NCBI GenBank assembly: GCA_015179125.1
Contig: WHVA01000001.1
Coordinates: forward strand, 124,001-188,000
DNA length: 64,000 bases
Direction of reading: 5' to 3'
Source: Gautieria morchelliformis
Lineage: Eukaryota > Basidiomycota > Agaricomycetes > Gomphales > Gomphaceae
Shown: positions 44,300-54,464 of the stretch, piece by piece
How positions within the stretch are numbered: the stretch's first letter is position 1
Layout: each line of letters starts with the position of its first letter
Translations under genes and position numbers: made by a program
The notes under the pieces: model-generated
What the model saw: the letters and a program-made list of their open reading frames with translations, nothing else
The model's database searches: none
What the model was told of the DNA's origin: nothing

Positions 44300-44702
44300 T
44301 AGATTAGATGAATTAATAATCAAATTTAACTTGTGACTTAAGGAGCGAAAATGGAATAGAATGTCGGAAGTGCCAGAATGACTTAGTGCATGAGAAGGGG
44401 TCCAGGCTTGGCAGGGTATGCCTTATGGAAATCTGAGACAAGTTCGGAGGCGTGGTTGAGTTCCGTGGCGGAAATCCAGGAAGTTTTTTCGTCGGTGTTT
44501 TCATAGCCTGCCCACTTGACTAGGTACTGAAGTTGACAATGGTATCACTTGTCGAGCTTGGAATTGAGAATTTCCGAAATCTCATATTCCGGTTCTCCGT
44601 CGATGATAACTGGCAGAGGTGGAGGTTGTTCTTGATTTGGGATTGTATTTGGAACTGTGGGTTCAAGCATAGACACATGGAATACCAGATGTACTGCGCG
44701 CA
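44300..44702 (-). pseudogene. Gypsy integrase C-terminus and chromodomain fragment
   Basis: Minus: NMRAVHLVFHVSMLEPTVPN, GEPEYEISEILNSKLDK, a TGA, then QLQYLVKWAGYENTDEKTSW, a chromodomain, ending KPGPLLMH near 44,395. This is the part missing from the element at 18,283-34,019. Confidence 0.88.
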
Positions 44703-45415
44703 TATTCTGGCTATGATACCATCCTAGTTATCATTGACCGCCTTACAAAGCAGTCTATCTTTATTCCAACCTACGACACCATCACTTCCGCCCAGCTCGC
44801 ACAGCTCTTCATGCTCCACATCTTTTTCAAGCATGGAATCCCCTCCCATGTCACTTCCGACTGTGGATCAGAATTCATGTCATCTTTCTTCCGCACACTC
44901 AGCAAGGCTTTCGACATGAAACTCCACTGCACTTCCAGCTATCATCCTGAAGGTGACAGCCAAACGGAATGCACTAATCAGACCCTTGAGCAGTACCTCC
45001 ACATCTATTGCAACTACCAACATCGCAACTGGTCCGACCTTCTTCTGCTCGCAGAATTCACTTACAACAATGCACCTTCCGCCACCACTGGAATTTCGCC
45101 CTTCTACGCCAATAAGGCTATCACCTGAATCTCACCATCCACCCTGAATGCAACCTCGCCTCTGCCAGAGCCTGAGATTTCATTGTGGAACTCAACGACC
45201 TTCACCAGCACCTCCGAGAGAACATATCCACTGCCCAAAAGAGATATCAAACTTCCGCCGATCGGAAACGGCTTCTGCAACTGGAATTCAAGATCGGCGA
45301 CAAAGTCTTCGTCAAAGCTGAAAACTTCCGCACCACTCGTCCCTCGAAGAAGCTCTCTGAAAAATACCTTGGCCCTTACGAGATCATCACTAAGGCTGGC
45401 ATAGGAAGTTTCTCA
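44703..45415 (+). pseudogene. Gypsy integrase core fragment (opposite strand to its neighbours)
   Basis: Plus: YDTILVIIDRLTKQSIFIPT, TSDCGSEFMSSFFRTLSKAF, NQTLEQYLHIYCNYQHRNWS, a frameshift near 45,120, then KIGDKVFVKAENFRTTRP. It starts exactly where the minus-strand fragment ends, so the junction is a head-to-head inversion. Confidence 0.88.
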
Positions 45416-45840
45416 TGAAGTCCATGGATATCGAATTCCAGCGTTGTTCTGGGATCGGAAGTTGCTTCAGGAGGCCATAGGGTTTGTGATTTTGGGGCTT
45501 GGCGCACATGCAGGTGGTGCATGACTTGCAGTAGTCTTGGACCATTGTGTGGAGGAGTGGCCAAGTGTAAGTGCGTCGGATGAGGTCGAGAGTCTTGTTT
45601 TGGCCTTGGTGTCTTGAGAGTGGATGATGGTGGCTTTGCTGAAGTACACGGAGTTGTAGATCATTGATATCCAGAACATAGATTCAGGACTTGTGGCGCA
45701 GGAACCTGTCAGAATCGAAGGACCATGCAGGACTGGTTGGGTTATCAAGGTGGCTGCGGAGATGGGGTCGGAATGGAGTGCAGAATGGATGTTGGAATGG
45801 AGAGACTCGGTGTCCATGCAGGCTAGCATGTATGCAGGTC
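45416..45840 (-). pseudogene. Gypsy integrase N-terminal fragment fused to the NLR 3' end
   Basis: Minus: MDTESLHSNIHSALHSDPIS, then, with frame changes, the zinc-binding stretch CKSCTTCMCAKPQNHKPYG. It joins the WD40 repeats at about 45,840, and one frame runs from the WD40 region straight into it. Confidence 0.85.
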
Positions 45841-45844
45841 TCAA

Positions 45845-48800
45845 GGTGTGTTCTCTTACAAGGTACCCATGGACCCAATCAGTGTGGCCTTCGAATGGTG
45901 CTGAAATGAGCTCCCCGGTGTCTGGATTCCATACACGGATCGTCATGTCATGAGACCCAGAGACGATGCGCTTCCCATTGTGTGAGAATGCCACTGACAT
46001 GACCCACTCGGTATGGCCTTCGAATGGTGCTAAAATAAGCTCCTCAGGGTCTACATTCCACACACGGATCGTCTTGTCATGAGAACCGGAGACGATGTGC
46101 TTGCCATCGTACGAGAATGCCACCGACGTGATGCAGTGGGTGTGGCCTTCGAATGGTGCTGAAATGAGCTCCCCGGTGTCTGCGTTCCACACACGGATCG
46201 TCTTGCCATCAGACCCGGAGAGGATGTGTTTGCCGTCGTGCGAGAACACCACTGACGTGACGCAGTCGGTGTGGCCTTCGAATGGTGCTGAAATGAGCTC
46301 CCCGGTGTCTGGATTCCATACACGGATCGTCATGTCACGAGACCCGGAGACGATGCGCTTGCTGTTGTGCGAAAACGCCACCGACGTGACGCCGTCGGTG
46401 TGGCCTTCGATTGGTGTTGAAATGACCACCCCAATGTCTGCATTCCACACACGGACCGTCGTGTCCCAAGACCCGGAGACGATGCACTTGCCATCATGCG
46501 AGAACGCCACCGATGTGACCCAACGGGTGTGGCCTACCAGAACGGTTTGAATAGGTGGCCACGACGTCGCTTTCCCGGTCTCGATGCTGAGTAGTCATGG
46601 AAATCGTGGGAGATAAGTCTCGCATATTTTCGACCTTTCAGGTGCAAACGGCAGTGCCGACAAATAGAGATGGGGCGCACTCTCGGAGATTACACTCCCA
46701 AACGCACCTACGAAATTGCGGGTATCCATCACGAATGTTGTAATGTCATTATCCTGAAGAGCATTTAACTCCTGTCGGAGCTCATAACAACTTGGGCACT
46801 CACCTGACTCCAGGCCATTATTGACGAGAGCACGGTTGATGCATCGGGTACCTTCTTGATCAAACTCAAAACTTCCAACCAGTAGAGTAGCTTAGTCTCG
46901 AAGAACTCCTTGATCTTTGCACCTATACCCGGCGTAAAGGTGGTGGCGTGAACATCATCCACCCACAAACGGCAAGCGTAGGAAAGTTGTGGGGATATAT
47001 ACTTCGTGGTCAGTGTCCCCAAGTCGACAACGTCGTCATTACGCAGATGTGAAGTTTCAAGCTGACAAATGTTGAAACAAAGTTCATCCTTCATTACGCG
47101 CAAACATGAGAGAGCAAGGCCGCCTTGGTGTGAAGATGTATCGATGTAGTATGGTCCACTCCCGTTGCGATCTGTCAAGAAGTCACGAAAAGACGTGTGC
47201 AGCAGGCTGATTGGGTCAGAGTTTTGAGTGGGAAGGCTCAACAGAGCCCCCATGTGTCCAACTATTGCATGAACCTTGGTACCCGACTCGACCCCATGGC
47301 ACAGCTTTTGCAGGGCAGACATTGAGAGCGGTTCTCTGGCAGTCAGGATACAGCCCATCACCACACGAAAGCGACACTTGACATCGTCCGTCAAGTCATC
47401 GCCATCCCTGAATATCTGCTTGAGGATACCGAGATACAGCTTAGCCATCCCACGGAGGTTCTTGACCAAAATTTCCTCCAGTTGCTTAACAGCAACGCGA
47501 CCACCCTTCCCATCTCCTTTGACAAATCGACAAGCCGTGGACGCCCATTGAAAGTGACCTTCAGACTTCTCCACTATTAATCGACACCAGCCATCGTTGG
47601 GCCATTTGCACTCCAGGGCCGTAATGTTACCTAGTTCATGTTTCACAAAGCGGGCGACGGCATGGGCAGGGTGCGGGTAAATATCCTTTAGGGACCTTGA
47701 AAGCACGTGCTTCTTCCCGAGAAGGGCAGTTTGGACGTCTTGTTCAGTACGGGAGGTGATGAGAACACGGAAGTTAGGCGGCAATTCTGCAGCTTCGTTG
47801 CCAAGGGCAGACAAGAGACTCTGGCGAGATTTCATGTCTCCGCTCTCATCCAATGCATCAATAACGATCATTGTTGGTCCGACGGTCGTTAGCCCATGGG
47901 CGGCGTCTAGAATGAACTTCTGGAACTGCAGATGAGGTATGCGTGTGGTCCAAAGGGCTGTCTGCTCTCCGACCACTTTCAGCAACGATGCTTTGCGTTG
48001 TGGGTCCAGATCTGCCAGATCACGAGCAATAGTGCTAAAGATATTGTCGGGGGATCGCTCTGCCAGATGATCGCGGGCAAAACAGTATGACGATCCGAGA
48101 CGTTTGAGTTTATGAAATCGTCGAGCGACCTCGTGAGCAATTGCAGACTTGCCAGAACCAGCAACATCATGCAAGAAAAATATCCGAGGAGCATCATCAC
48201 TATCCTGGTTCACCCAATCGCAGATCTCCCCAATAATCTTCTCGCGAGTACCCGGCAAACAGCCTTTTTGAGGATCGCATGCAGCTCCCGCTGCATAGGG
48301 CATGTCAATCAGCCGAACTGCGCCAGCTGGTAGCAAGGTGTATTAGGCTCGGGAAACGCCTGATACCAGAAAACTCACAGATGTCGCCGACAGCCTCTAG
48401 AACACGTAGTACCTCGATTTCGGTATGAATGACGGCGTGTTCCTGTAACGCCACCCTGAGTGTGTTGAAGGTTTGCTGGTATTGTGTGACCGTGGTGTCG
48501 ACATCCGACCGTAGATTCTGCGCGGTTCTTTTCCCTGAACAAAGATCATCAGTATGGCCATCTGATACACTGGGTCCAACATACAGAAGTTCATGTCTTT
48601 GGCATAGTCGCGGATAAAGTAACTACACTCGAGCGTTTGACTCGTCAAGGCTATGATAAGTGGCTTTTGCGATTCAATTTCCTTCAACGGCTCTGCGAAG
48701 TGGACGAACGCATAGGTGTCTCCAATGAGTTTCGCCAGCTCATTGATGCTATTGTCCCGGTCCCTCTGAGCAATGATCGTCTGGGCCAGAAGTCAGATAT

Positions 48801-49810
48801 GTCAACTCAGCCGGTGCATGGGACAGATCTACCTTTTGCACACTAGACAGGATAGACCATGCCATTTTGGCGTAAGGATGGATCTAGAATCAAGCAAAGC
48901 GTGTACACGAGATGAGCTGGGAGACCGCCGACGTCTGAACCATACCTCGGAGATCCCGTCCACTATCTTAGTAAACAGCTTGATCTTGTCCAGGAGAGGG
49001 TCCCAAGCCGTCACTGTCGGGATAACAGTATTATTGGTGGCGGAAAAGATGCCGTCGACCACATTCCCTGCATCAATAATTCTGGAAAGCGCTGGGTTCA
49101 TACTATCGACCACTTTCACGTCGCTGACTGCTTCGTTCAACTGGCATTCCTGCGCCTCGTCGGGCGTCCCGCAAGACGTAATGGTGAACGCTAGGCCAAT
49201 CTGAACCTCATGCATGTTCCCTGCCTCGTCGTATTTATGGAGTTTGAGAGGAACGGCAGCTGAGTTGGATGATTACGTGTGCACTCAGTCGTTGAGCGAC
49301 GAGGACTGACCTCCTGCTGCTCCTTCCTCAAGCAGTAACTCAATCCGCTCCTTCGCCCCGCCAATGTATTCATCGCTACCAAATGTATGATGCCTATAGA
49401 CTTCGATGCCTAATACGGAACCCACATTCAAGTCGTTGCTGGGCATGTATTTAAGATCTATGTGAAGATAACGCTGGAATTAAACGCACAAATAGAACGA
49501 CTCATCCCATGAGGCAGTATTGCCTCTCGCAGCTACGGCTGTCTTCTTGACATCCTTATCAACAAAGAGTTTCACGTAATATTTGCCAGGCCGTTTGCCG
49601 AACAGTCCGATATTGGGATGGTGTGTGCATTTCAAGTCTGTGGTCGACCGTCAAGAGTCAGTATACGACGGACGCAAACGAAAGAGTCCTCCCTGCAACT
49701 TTGATTGCTGCAGGAATACTTCGGGGTGGAGAGTGAGCAGTTGGCCCACCAGAAAGGTGATCGTGGACTTACGCTACTGTGGCCTTATCGTTGCCCTTAA
49801 CGTTGTTCAT
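45845..49810 (-). pseudogene. C2-NACHT-WD40 NLR-like receptor, 3' truncated
   Basis: A STAND-type innate-immunity or self/non-self receptor as found in mushrooms. Minus, in order: C2 domain (LFGKRPGKYYVKLFVDKD, SWDESFYL, 49,620-49,490), a linker with LHKYDEAGNMHEVQIGLAFT, helices (ELAKLIGDTYAFVHFAEP), then NACHT with Walker A HDVAGSGKSAIA (48,180) and Walker B MIVIDALDES (47,870). After an intron comes the pre-WD region, then five full WD40 repeats and part of a sixth (46,530-45,850), each near EGHTD.VTSVAFSHDGK..VSGS. Damage: TGA at 46,597-46,595 before LLSIETGK, and the 3' end replaced by gypsy sequence. The first exon is uncertain (an ATG at 49,810 is a candidate). The NACHT part is open and might still give a truncated protein. 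Confidence 0.85.
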
Positions 49811-49972
49811 TGTTCGCAGTGTACGAGGTGGGTGGTAGGCGGAAAATGACGACGAGAGGCACCGCATGGCACCGAAGCCTGCAGCTCACGTGTTCCCGGT
49901 GTCCAGGTGAAGCGCCCGTCCGTGTCCGTAGGCACTCGGCCGTCTTCGTAAGTACTTACAGCTGGCCCGTGT

Positions 49973-50193
49973 TGTTAGTAATCGGGACGATGACACCGCC
50001 GAGGCAGAGCCGGCACGCACTTAGCCGAAGGTTCGAGATCGCTCTCGACCCCGGATACTGGTACACCGGCACCGCATCGGCACAGCAGCTCGAAGGGATT
50101 GGTAATACAATGGACATCATATTTTGTATATAAGGCAGAACGATCTACTTGAGATCGTAGTATAACAGATTATTATATCTCCTTCGTCCCACA
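49973..50193 (+). repeat. Copia 5' LTR
   Basis: TGTTAGTAATCGG...CGTCCCACA with a TGTATATAAGGCAG TATA box near 50,127-50,140, so transcription would start inside the LTR. Confidence 0.95.
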
Positions 50194-50212
50194 GGTTATG
50201 GGCCCCGCGCAT
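50194..50212 (+). promoter_or_regulatory. Copia primer-binding site (half initiator-tRNA type)
   Basis: GGTTATGGGCCCCGCGC directly after the LTR is complementary, with two mismatches, to the anticodon stem-loop of eukaryotic initiator tRNA-Met (GCGCAGGGCUCAUAACC). Copia-type elements prime from the 5' half of this tRNA, so this fits the family. Confidence 0.7.
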
Positions 50213-50272
50213 AACTAAACTACTACAAATCTAACTACGCTCTATACTCCAATAACTCAATACCGATCGACG

Positions 50273-53200
50273 ATGTCGAGTAGCAACAACACGTACAAGA
50301 TCGACCCCTTGAACGGGGATAATTACGCGGCGTGGCGCCGGCGGCTCGAGTGGATACTCGATGACTCAGATCTGTGGGACATGGCTATCGGCAGGGAGAC
50401 GGAACCGAGACCGGCAGATGCCGACAACGTCACTGCAACCGAGCAGCAGGAAATCGACGATTGGAGAAGGAAGGACAAGAAAGCTAGAAAAGAGATTTGC
50501 CTCAGAGTTGCCGATGAACAACTAGTTTACATCAATCAGACGATGTCTGCGTTTGCTGTATGGACTAGTCTACAAGCAATATTCGAATCTAAGGGAGCAG
50601 TGGGGATTGTAAATCTCCGAAGAGATTTCTTCCGGACGCTTGCCGAGGACGGCGCGAACATGGAGGAGCACGTACGCAAGCTCCGCGGCATTCAACAGGA
50701 ATTGAATGCACGGGGGCATTACATCAGTGACACCGAGTTCTCGAACACATTGCTGACGTCATTACCAGATTCTTGGTCGGCGTTTATTACGGCAGTAAAC
50801 GCCAGTGGAGCCGGGACAACAGCTGATATATTAATAGCTCGGGTCCTCGATGAGGATCGAGCACGGAAAGCTGGATCGGCACGGCAGACGGCGCTTAAGG
50901 CGCAACAACGTCACAGGACCAGGAAAGATGACTCAGGAGCAACAAAGGGAAAGTGCCGAAATTGCGGCAAGAAGGGTCATTACGTGAAGGACTGTTGGGC
51001 GAAAGGTGGCGGCAAGGAGGGCCAAGCACCGAAATGGTTCAAACCAGGGAACAAAGAAACAGTCAAACAAGCAGAAGAAAAGGACTTCGCATTTGTATCT
51101 AAGGAGGTAGCATACAGTGCTATATCTGCATCCGACTGGTTAGCCGATTCAGCGGCAACAACACACATAGCTAGAAGCCGAAATGATTTCGCTAGCTATG
51201 CCGAGGAACCATCTGAAATCGAAGGAATTTCACCTGATGCGGTACTACATACACAAGGCCGAGGCACGATCTACATGGAATTCAAGGTCGGCGCCAAGAC
51301 GAACACGATCGAGCTACGTGACGTCAAACACGCACCAGATGCGCCGAACAACCTTATCAGCGTAGGGCGTTTAACTGATAAGGGCAACACGGCCACATTT
51401 TCAGGCACCGGCGTCGAATTCAAATCACGCGCCGGAGTTACCTTCGCACAGGGACAGGAGCGTGGGCGGCTATTCTGTATGAAGGCACGGGTCACTCGAT
51501 CAGTCGAGGCACGGGACTTTGCCGCAGCGGCAAAGGGACGGTCATGGGACAAATGGCACAGGATACTAGGGCACGTCAATATAAACTCCATAAAATTGTT
51601 GAAGTCTAACGATCTAGTCACCGGACTTGAGATCGACGAGTCAAACGAGCCGAGCCAGTGCAAGGCATGCATACAAGGCAAGCGGCATGTGGAGCCGTTC
51701 CCCAAAAGAGCCGAGGACACTGTAGAACAGGTCGGTGACCTAACAGTATCCGATGTATGGGGACCTGCCCAGACCGAGGGACCATCACGTGAGAAATACT
51801 TTTATTCTTTCACGGACATCAAATCGAGGTACACCGTAATCTATTTTGGGAGCACCAAAGATGAAGCGCTCAAACACTTCGAGACGTACAAGGCATTCCT
51901 CGAGACCCAAACAGGTCAGAAACTGAAGAGGTTTCGCTCGGATAATGGAGGGGAATATGTCAATAAAAATTTCAAGGAATTTTGTGCAAAATATGGCATT
52001 ATCATGGAGACCACAGCTCCATACTCCCCAGCCCAGAATGGAATTGCCGAACGACTCAACCGGACCTTACTCGAGCACGCACGGGCAATGCTATTTGCCA
52101 AGAACCTGCCAAAAATACTCTGGCCCGAGGCCGTGGCTTACGCGTGTTATATCAAAAATCGATCACCCACGCGAGCGCTTGGAGATGACGCAACGCCGTT
52201 CCAAGCACTATTCGGCAAGAAGCCGAACATAGCACGTCTAGAGGAATTCGGGACAAATTGTTGGGTTATGGTACCGGATCAACGTCGAGCCAAACTTGAT
52301 CCAAAAGCAGAAGAACATATATTCGTCGGAGTAGCTGAACATGCAAAGGCCTGGAGGTACTACAATAAAGCCTCAAAGCACGTTCAAGTATCTAGGAACA
52401 TTACATTTGACGAAAATGACAACCGACTCTACCCCATCCCAGATAACGACGATGACGACACGGCACCGCTCGAGGGGGAGCACTCACTGCACGAGCATGT
52501 GCCGGACCCGATCACATCTACCCCACAGACGTCATCACCCCAGACAACACCCGTTCCTGATCCACCTGAACAAGCGCCAGCTCCAGAGATCCGACGGAGC
52601 GCGCGTATCACCCAAAGACCGGATTACCGGAAGCTGAATGATTCAGGACGCACCGAGCAGGTTTACATAACGAAAGAAATCGTCACTGAACCTGAGAATT
52701 ACAGAGCGGCGGTATCACGTGATGATGCGCCGATCTGGGAGAAAGCGATGGAAATTGAGATGGACCAACACAAGACGTTAAGAACATGGGAGCTAACAGA
52801 ACTACCACCCGGACGAGTAGCTATCGGTTGCCGATGGGTATACGCTGTCAAAACACAACCGGACGGACAATTCGATAAGGCTAAAGCAAGGGTTGTGGCT
52901 CAAGGATTCACACAGAGGCCAGGGATGGATTACTACGAGATAACCTCACCCGTGGTCAAATTCGATTCACTACGTGTTCTATTAGCGATCGCAAACACAC
53001 TCGATTGGGAAATCGAAATGATGGATGTCAAAGGCACCTACCTCAATTCAACCATAGATGAGGAGATCTACATGCGCCAGCCTGACGGTTTTGACGATGG
53101 ATCTGGACGCGTTCTAAGAATATACAGAGCGCTCTACGGACTCAAGCAATCGGGGCGAGCTTGGCATCAGCGCTTACGCAAATTACTACTCGATCTCGGC

Positions 53201-54295
53201 TTCCATCAAAGTACAGCCGATGAATGCGTCTACATCAGACAAGATAAGGACTCAATCGAAGTCATATCAGTATATGTGGACGACTTTGGACTATTTGCTG
53301 ACTCCAAAGGAGGGATGATTAAGCTCAAGGGGGAGCTTCATGGGAAATTCCCTTTAACAGATTTAGGAGAAATGAAGAAAATCTTGGGAATTAGAGTTGA
53401 GAGGAATAGGGATGAGGGAACACTGATCATGTCACAAGGGCATTACATCGACATCATACTCGATCGATTCAACATGACAACAGCACATTCCGTATCTACA
53501 CCTCTGCATAAAATGATCAAACTCACGACATCCATGGACTCAACAGGTCCAACTGCCGAAGTACCCTATGCCAAAGCGATCGGATCACTCATGTATGCAG
53601 CACTCAGCACGCGACCTGATTTGGCTTTTACCGTACAACACTTGAGCCAATTCACTACTACTTACGGAACCGAGCACTGGACGGCGATCAAGCACGCGCT
53701 CAGGTACCTCAAAGGGTCACGTGACGACGGCATAATCTTCCGACGAGACGCTGGTCTCGACCTCGAAATATTTGTCGACTCGGATTATGCTAATAGAAAC
53801 GACGCACTATCTATTAGTGGCTATGTAGCTATACTAGGAGGGGGAGCTATCGCATGGAGCTCGAAAAAGCAGCGAACGATCGCGCTATCTACCACGGAGG
53901 CCGAATACATGGCACTTACCGAGGGCGCCAAGCAATTAATCTGGCTGAGGCGTTTTATCGAGGAACTTGGAATCGATCAAACCCAGCCCACGTCACTTCG
54001 ATCAGACAATCTAGGCGCCATTACACTATCGCATGACGCAACGTATCATGCGCGTACCAAACACATCAATGTCGCATATCATTTCATCCGTGAGAAAGTG
54101 GTCTCTCACGAGGCATCACTTACATACGTACCGACGAAGGAGAACGTAGCGGACATATTTACAAAGGGATTAGACATGCACCAACATAGGTATCTATTAG
54201 GGAAATTAGGATTTTACCGAAGGGACTTCTCGCTGAGGGGGAGTGTTAGTAATCGGGACGATGACACCGCCGAGGCAGAGCCGGCACGCACTTAG
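50273..54295 (+). CDS. Copia Gag-Pol polyprotein (1,340 aa), intact
   Basis: One frame from MSSSNNTYKIDPLNGDNYAA. Gag occupies residues 1 to about 220, with the zinc knuckle CRNCGKKGHYVKDCW at about 227. Protease DSAATTHIAR is at about 291 and the GAG-pre-integrase HRILGHVNI at about 428. The integrase triad is D in SDVWGPA, D in RSDNGGEYVN (about 555) and E in NGIAERLNRTLLEHA. The RT has CRWVYAVKTQPDG and the YVDDFG active site (about 1,001). RNase H has DSDYANRNDALSISGY and STTEAEYMAL (about 1,205), and the last residues overlap the start of the 3' LTR. The order protease-integrase-RT-RNase H is diagnostic for copia. Length is normal and all catalytic residues that I checked are present. 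Confidence 0.97.
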   Translation: MSSSNNTYKIDPLNGDNYAAWRRRLEWILDDSDLWDMAIGRETEPRPADADNVTATEQQEIDDWRRKDKKARKEICLRVADEQLVYINQTMSAFAVWTSLQAIFESKGAVGIVNLRRDFFRTLAEDGANMEEHVRKLRGIQQELNARGHYISDTEFSNTLLTSLPDSWSAFITAVNASGAGTTADILIARVLDEDRARKAGSARQTALKAQQRHRTRKDDSGATKGKCRNCGKKGHYVKDCWAKGGGKEGQAPKWFKPGNKETVKQAEEKDFAFVSKEVAYSAISASDWLADSAATTHIARSRNDFASYAEEPSEIEGISPDAVLHTQGRGTIYMEFKVGAKTNTIELRDVKHAPDAPNNLISVGRLTDKGNTATFSGTGVEFKSRAGVTFAQGQERGRLFCMKARVTRSVEARDFAAAAKGRSWDKWHRILGHVNINSIKLLKSNDLVTGLEIDESNEPSQCKACIQGKRHVEPFPKRAEDTVEQVGDLTVSDVWGPAQTEGPSREKYFYSFTDIKSRYTVIYFGSTKDEALKHFETYKAFLETQTGQKLKRFRSDNGGEYVNKNFKEFCAKYGIIMETTAPYSPAQNGIAERLNRTLLEHARAMLFAKNLPKILWPEAVAYACYIKNRSPTRALGDDATPFQALFGKKPNIARLEEFGTNCWVMVPDQRRAKLDPKAEEHIFVGVAEHAKAWRYYNKASKHVQVSRNITFDENDNRLYPIPDNDDDDTAPLEGEHSLHEHVPDPITSTPQTSSPQTTPVPDPPEQAPAPEIRRSARITQRPDYRKLNDSGRTEQVYITKEIVTEPENYRAAVSRDDAPIWEKAMEIEMDQHKTLRTWELTELPPGRVAIGCRWVYAVKTQPDGQFDKAKARVVAQGFTQRPGMDYYEITSPVVKFDSLRVLLAIANTLDWEIEMMDVKGTYLNSTIDEEIYMRQPDGFDDGSGRVLRIYRALYGLKQSGRAWHQRLRKLLLDLGFHQSTADECVYIRQDKDSIEVISVYVDDFGLFADSKGGMIKLKGELHGKFPLTDLGEMKKILGIRVERNRDEGTLIMSQGHYIDIILDRFNMTTAHSVSTPLHKMIKLTTSMDSTGPTAEVPYAKAIGSLMYAALSTRPDLAFTVQHLSQFTTTYGTEHWTAIKHALRYLKGSRDDGIIFRRDAGLDLEIFVDSDYANRNDALSISGYVAILGGGAIAWSSKKQRTIALSTTEAEYMALTEGAKQLIWLRRFIEELGIDQTQPTSLRSDNLGAITLSHDATYHARTKHINVAYHFIREKVVSHEASLTYVPTKENVADIFTKGLDMHQHRYLLGKLGFYRRDFSLRGSVSNRDDDTAEAEPART

Positions 54296-54464
54296 CCGAA
54301 GGTTCGAGATCGCTCTCGACCCCGGATACTGGTACACCGGCACCGCATCGGCACAGCAGCTCGAAGGGATTGGTAATACAATGGACATCATATTTTGTAT
54401 ATAAGGCAGAACGATCTACTTGAGATCGTAGTATAACAGATTATTATATCTCCTTCGTCCCACA
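54244..54464 (+). repeat. Copia 3' LTR
   Basis: Identical to 49,973-50,193. The polyprotein stop lies inside it. Confidence 0.96.

Larger units (their letters stand above)
49973..54464 (+). mobile_element. Full-length Ty1/copia retrotransposon, TSD CGTGT
   Basis: 4,492 bp with 221-bp LTRs at both ends that I find identical base for base, CGTGT on each side (49,968-49,972 and 54,465-54,469), and a single uninterrupted polyprotein frame. A primer site follows the 5' LTR and a purine tract (CTGAGGGGGAG) precedes the 3' LTR. Identical LTRs mean a very recent insertion. It sits about 160 bp upstream of the candidate NLR start and may cut its 5' region. Confidence 0.96.

Noticed and set aside
46095-46550. 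Plus-strand 151-codon frame opposite the WD40 repeats
   Set aside because: It is antisense to five clear WD40 repeats and reflects their periodicity.
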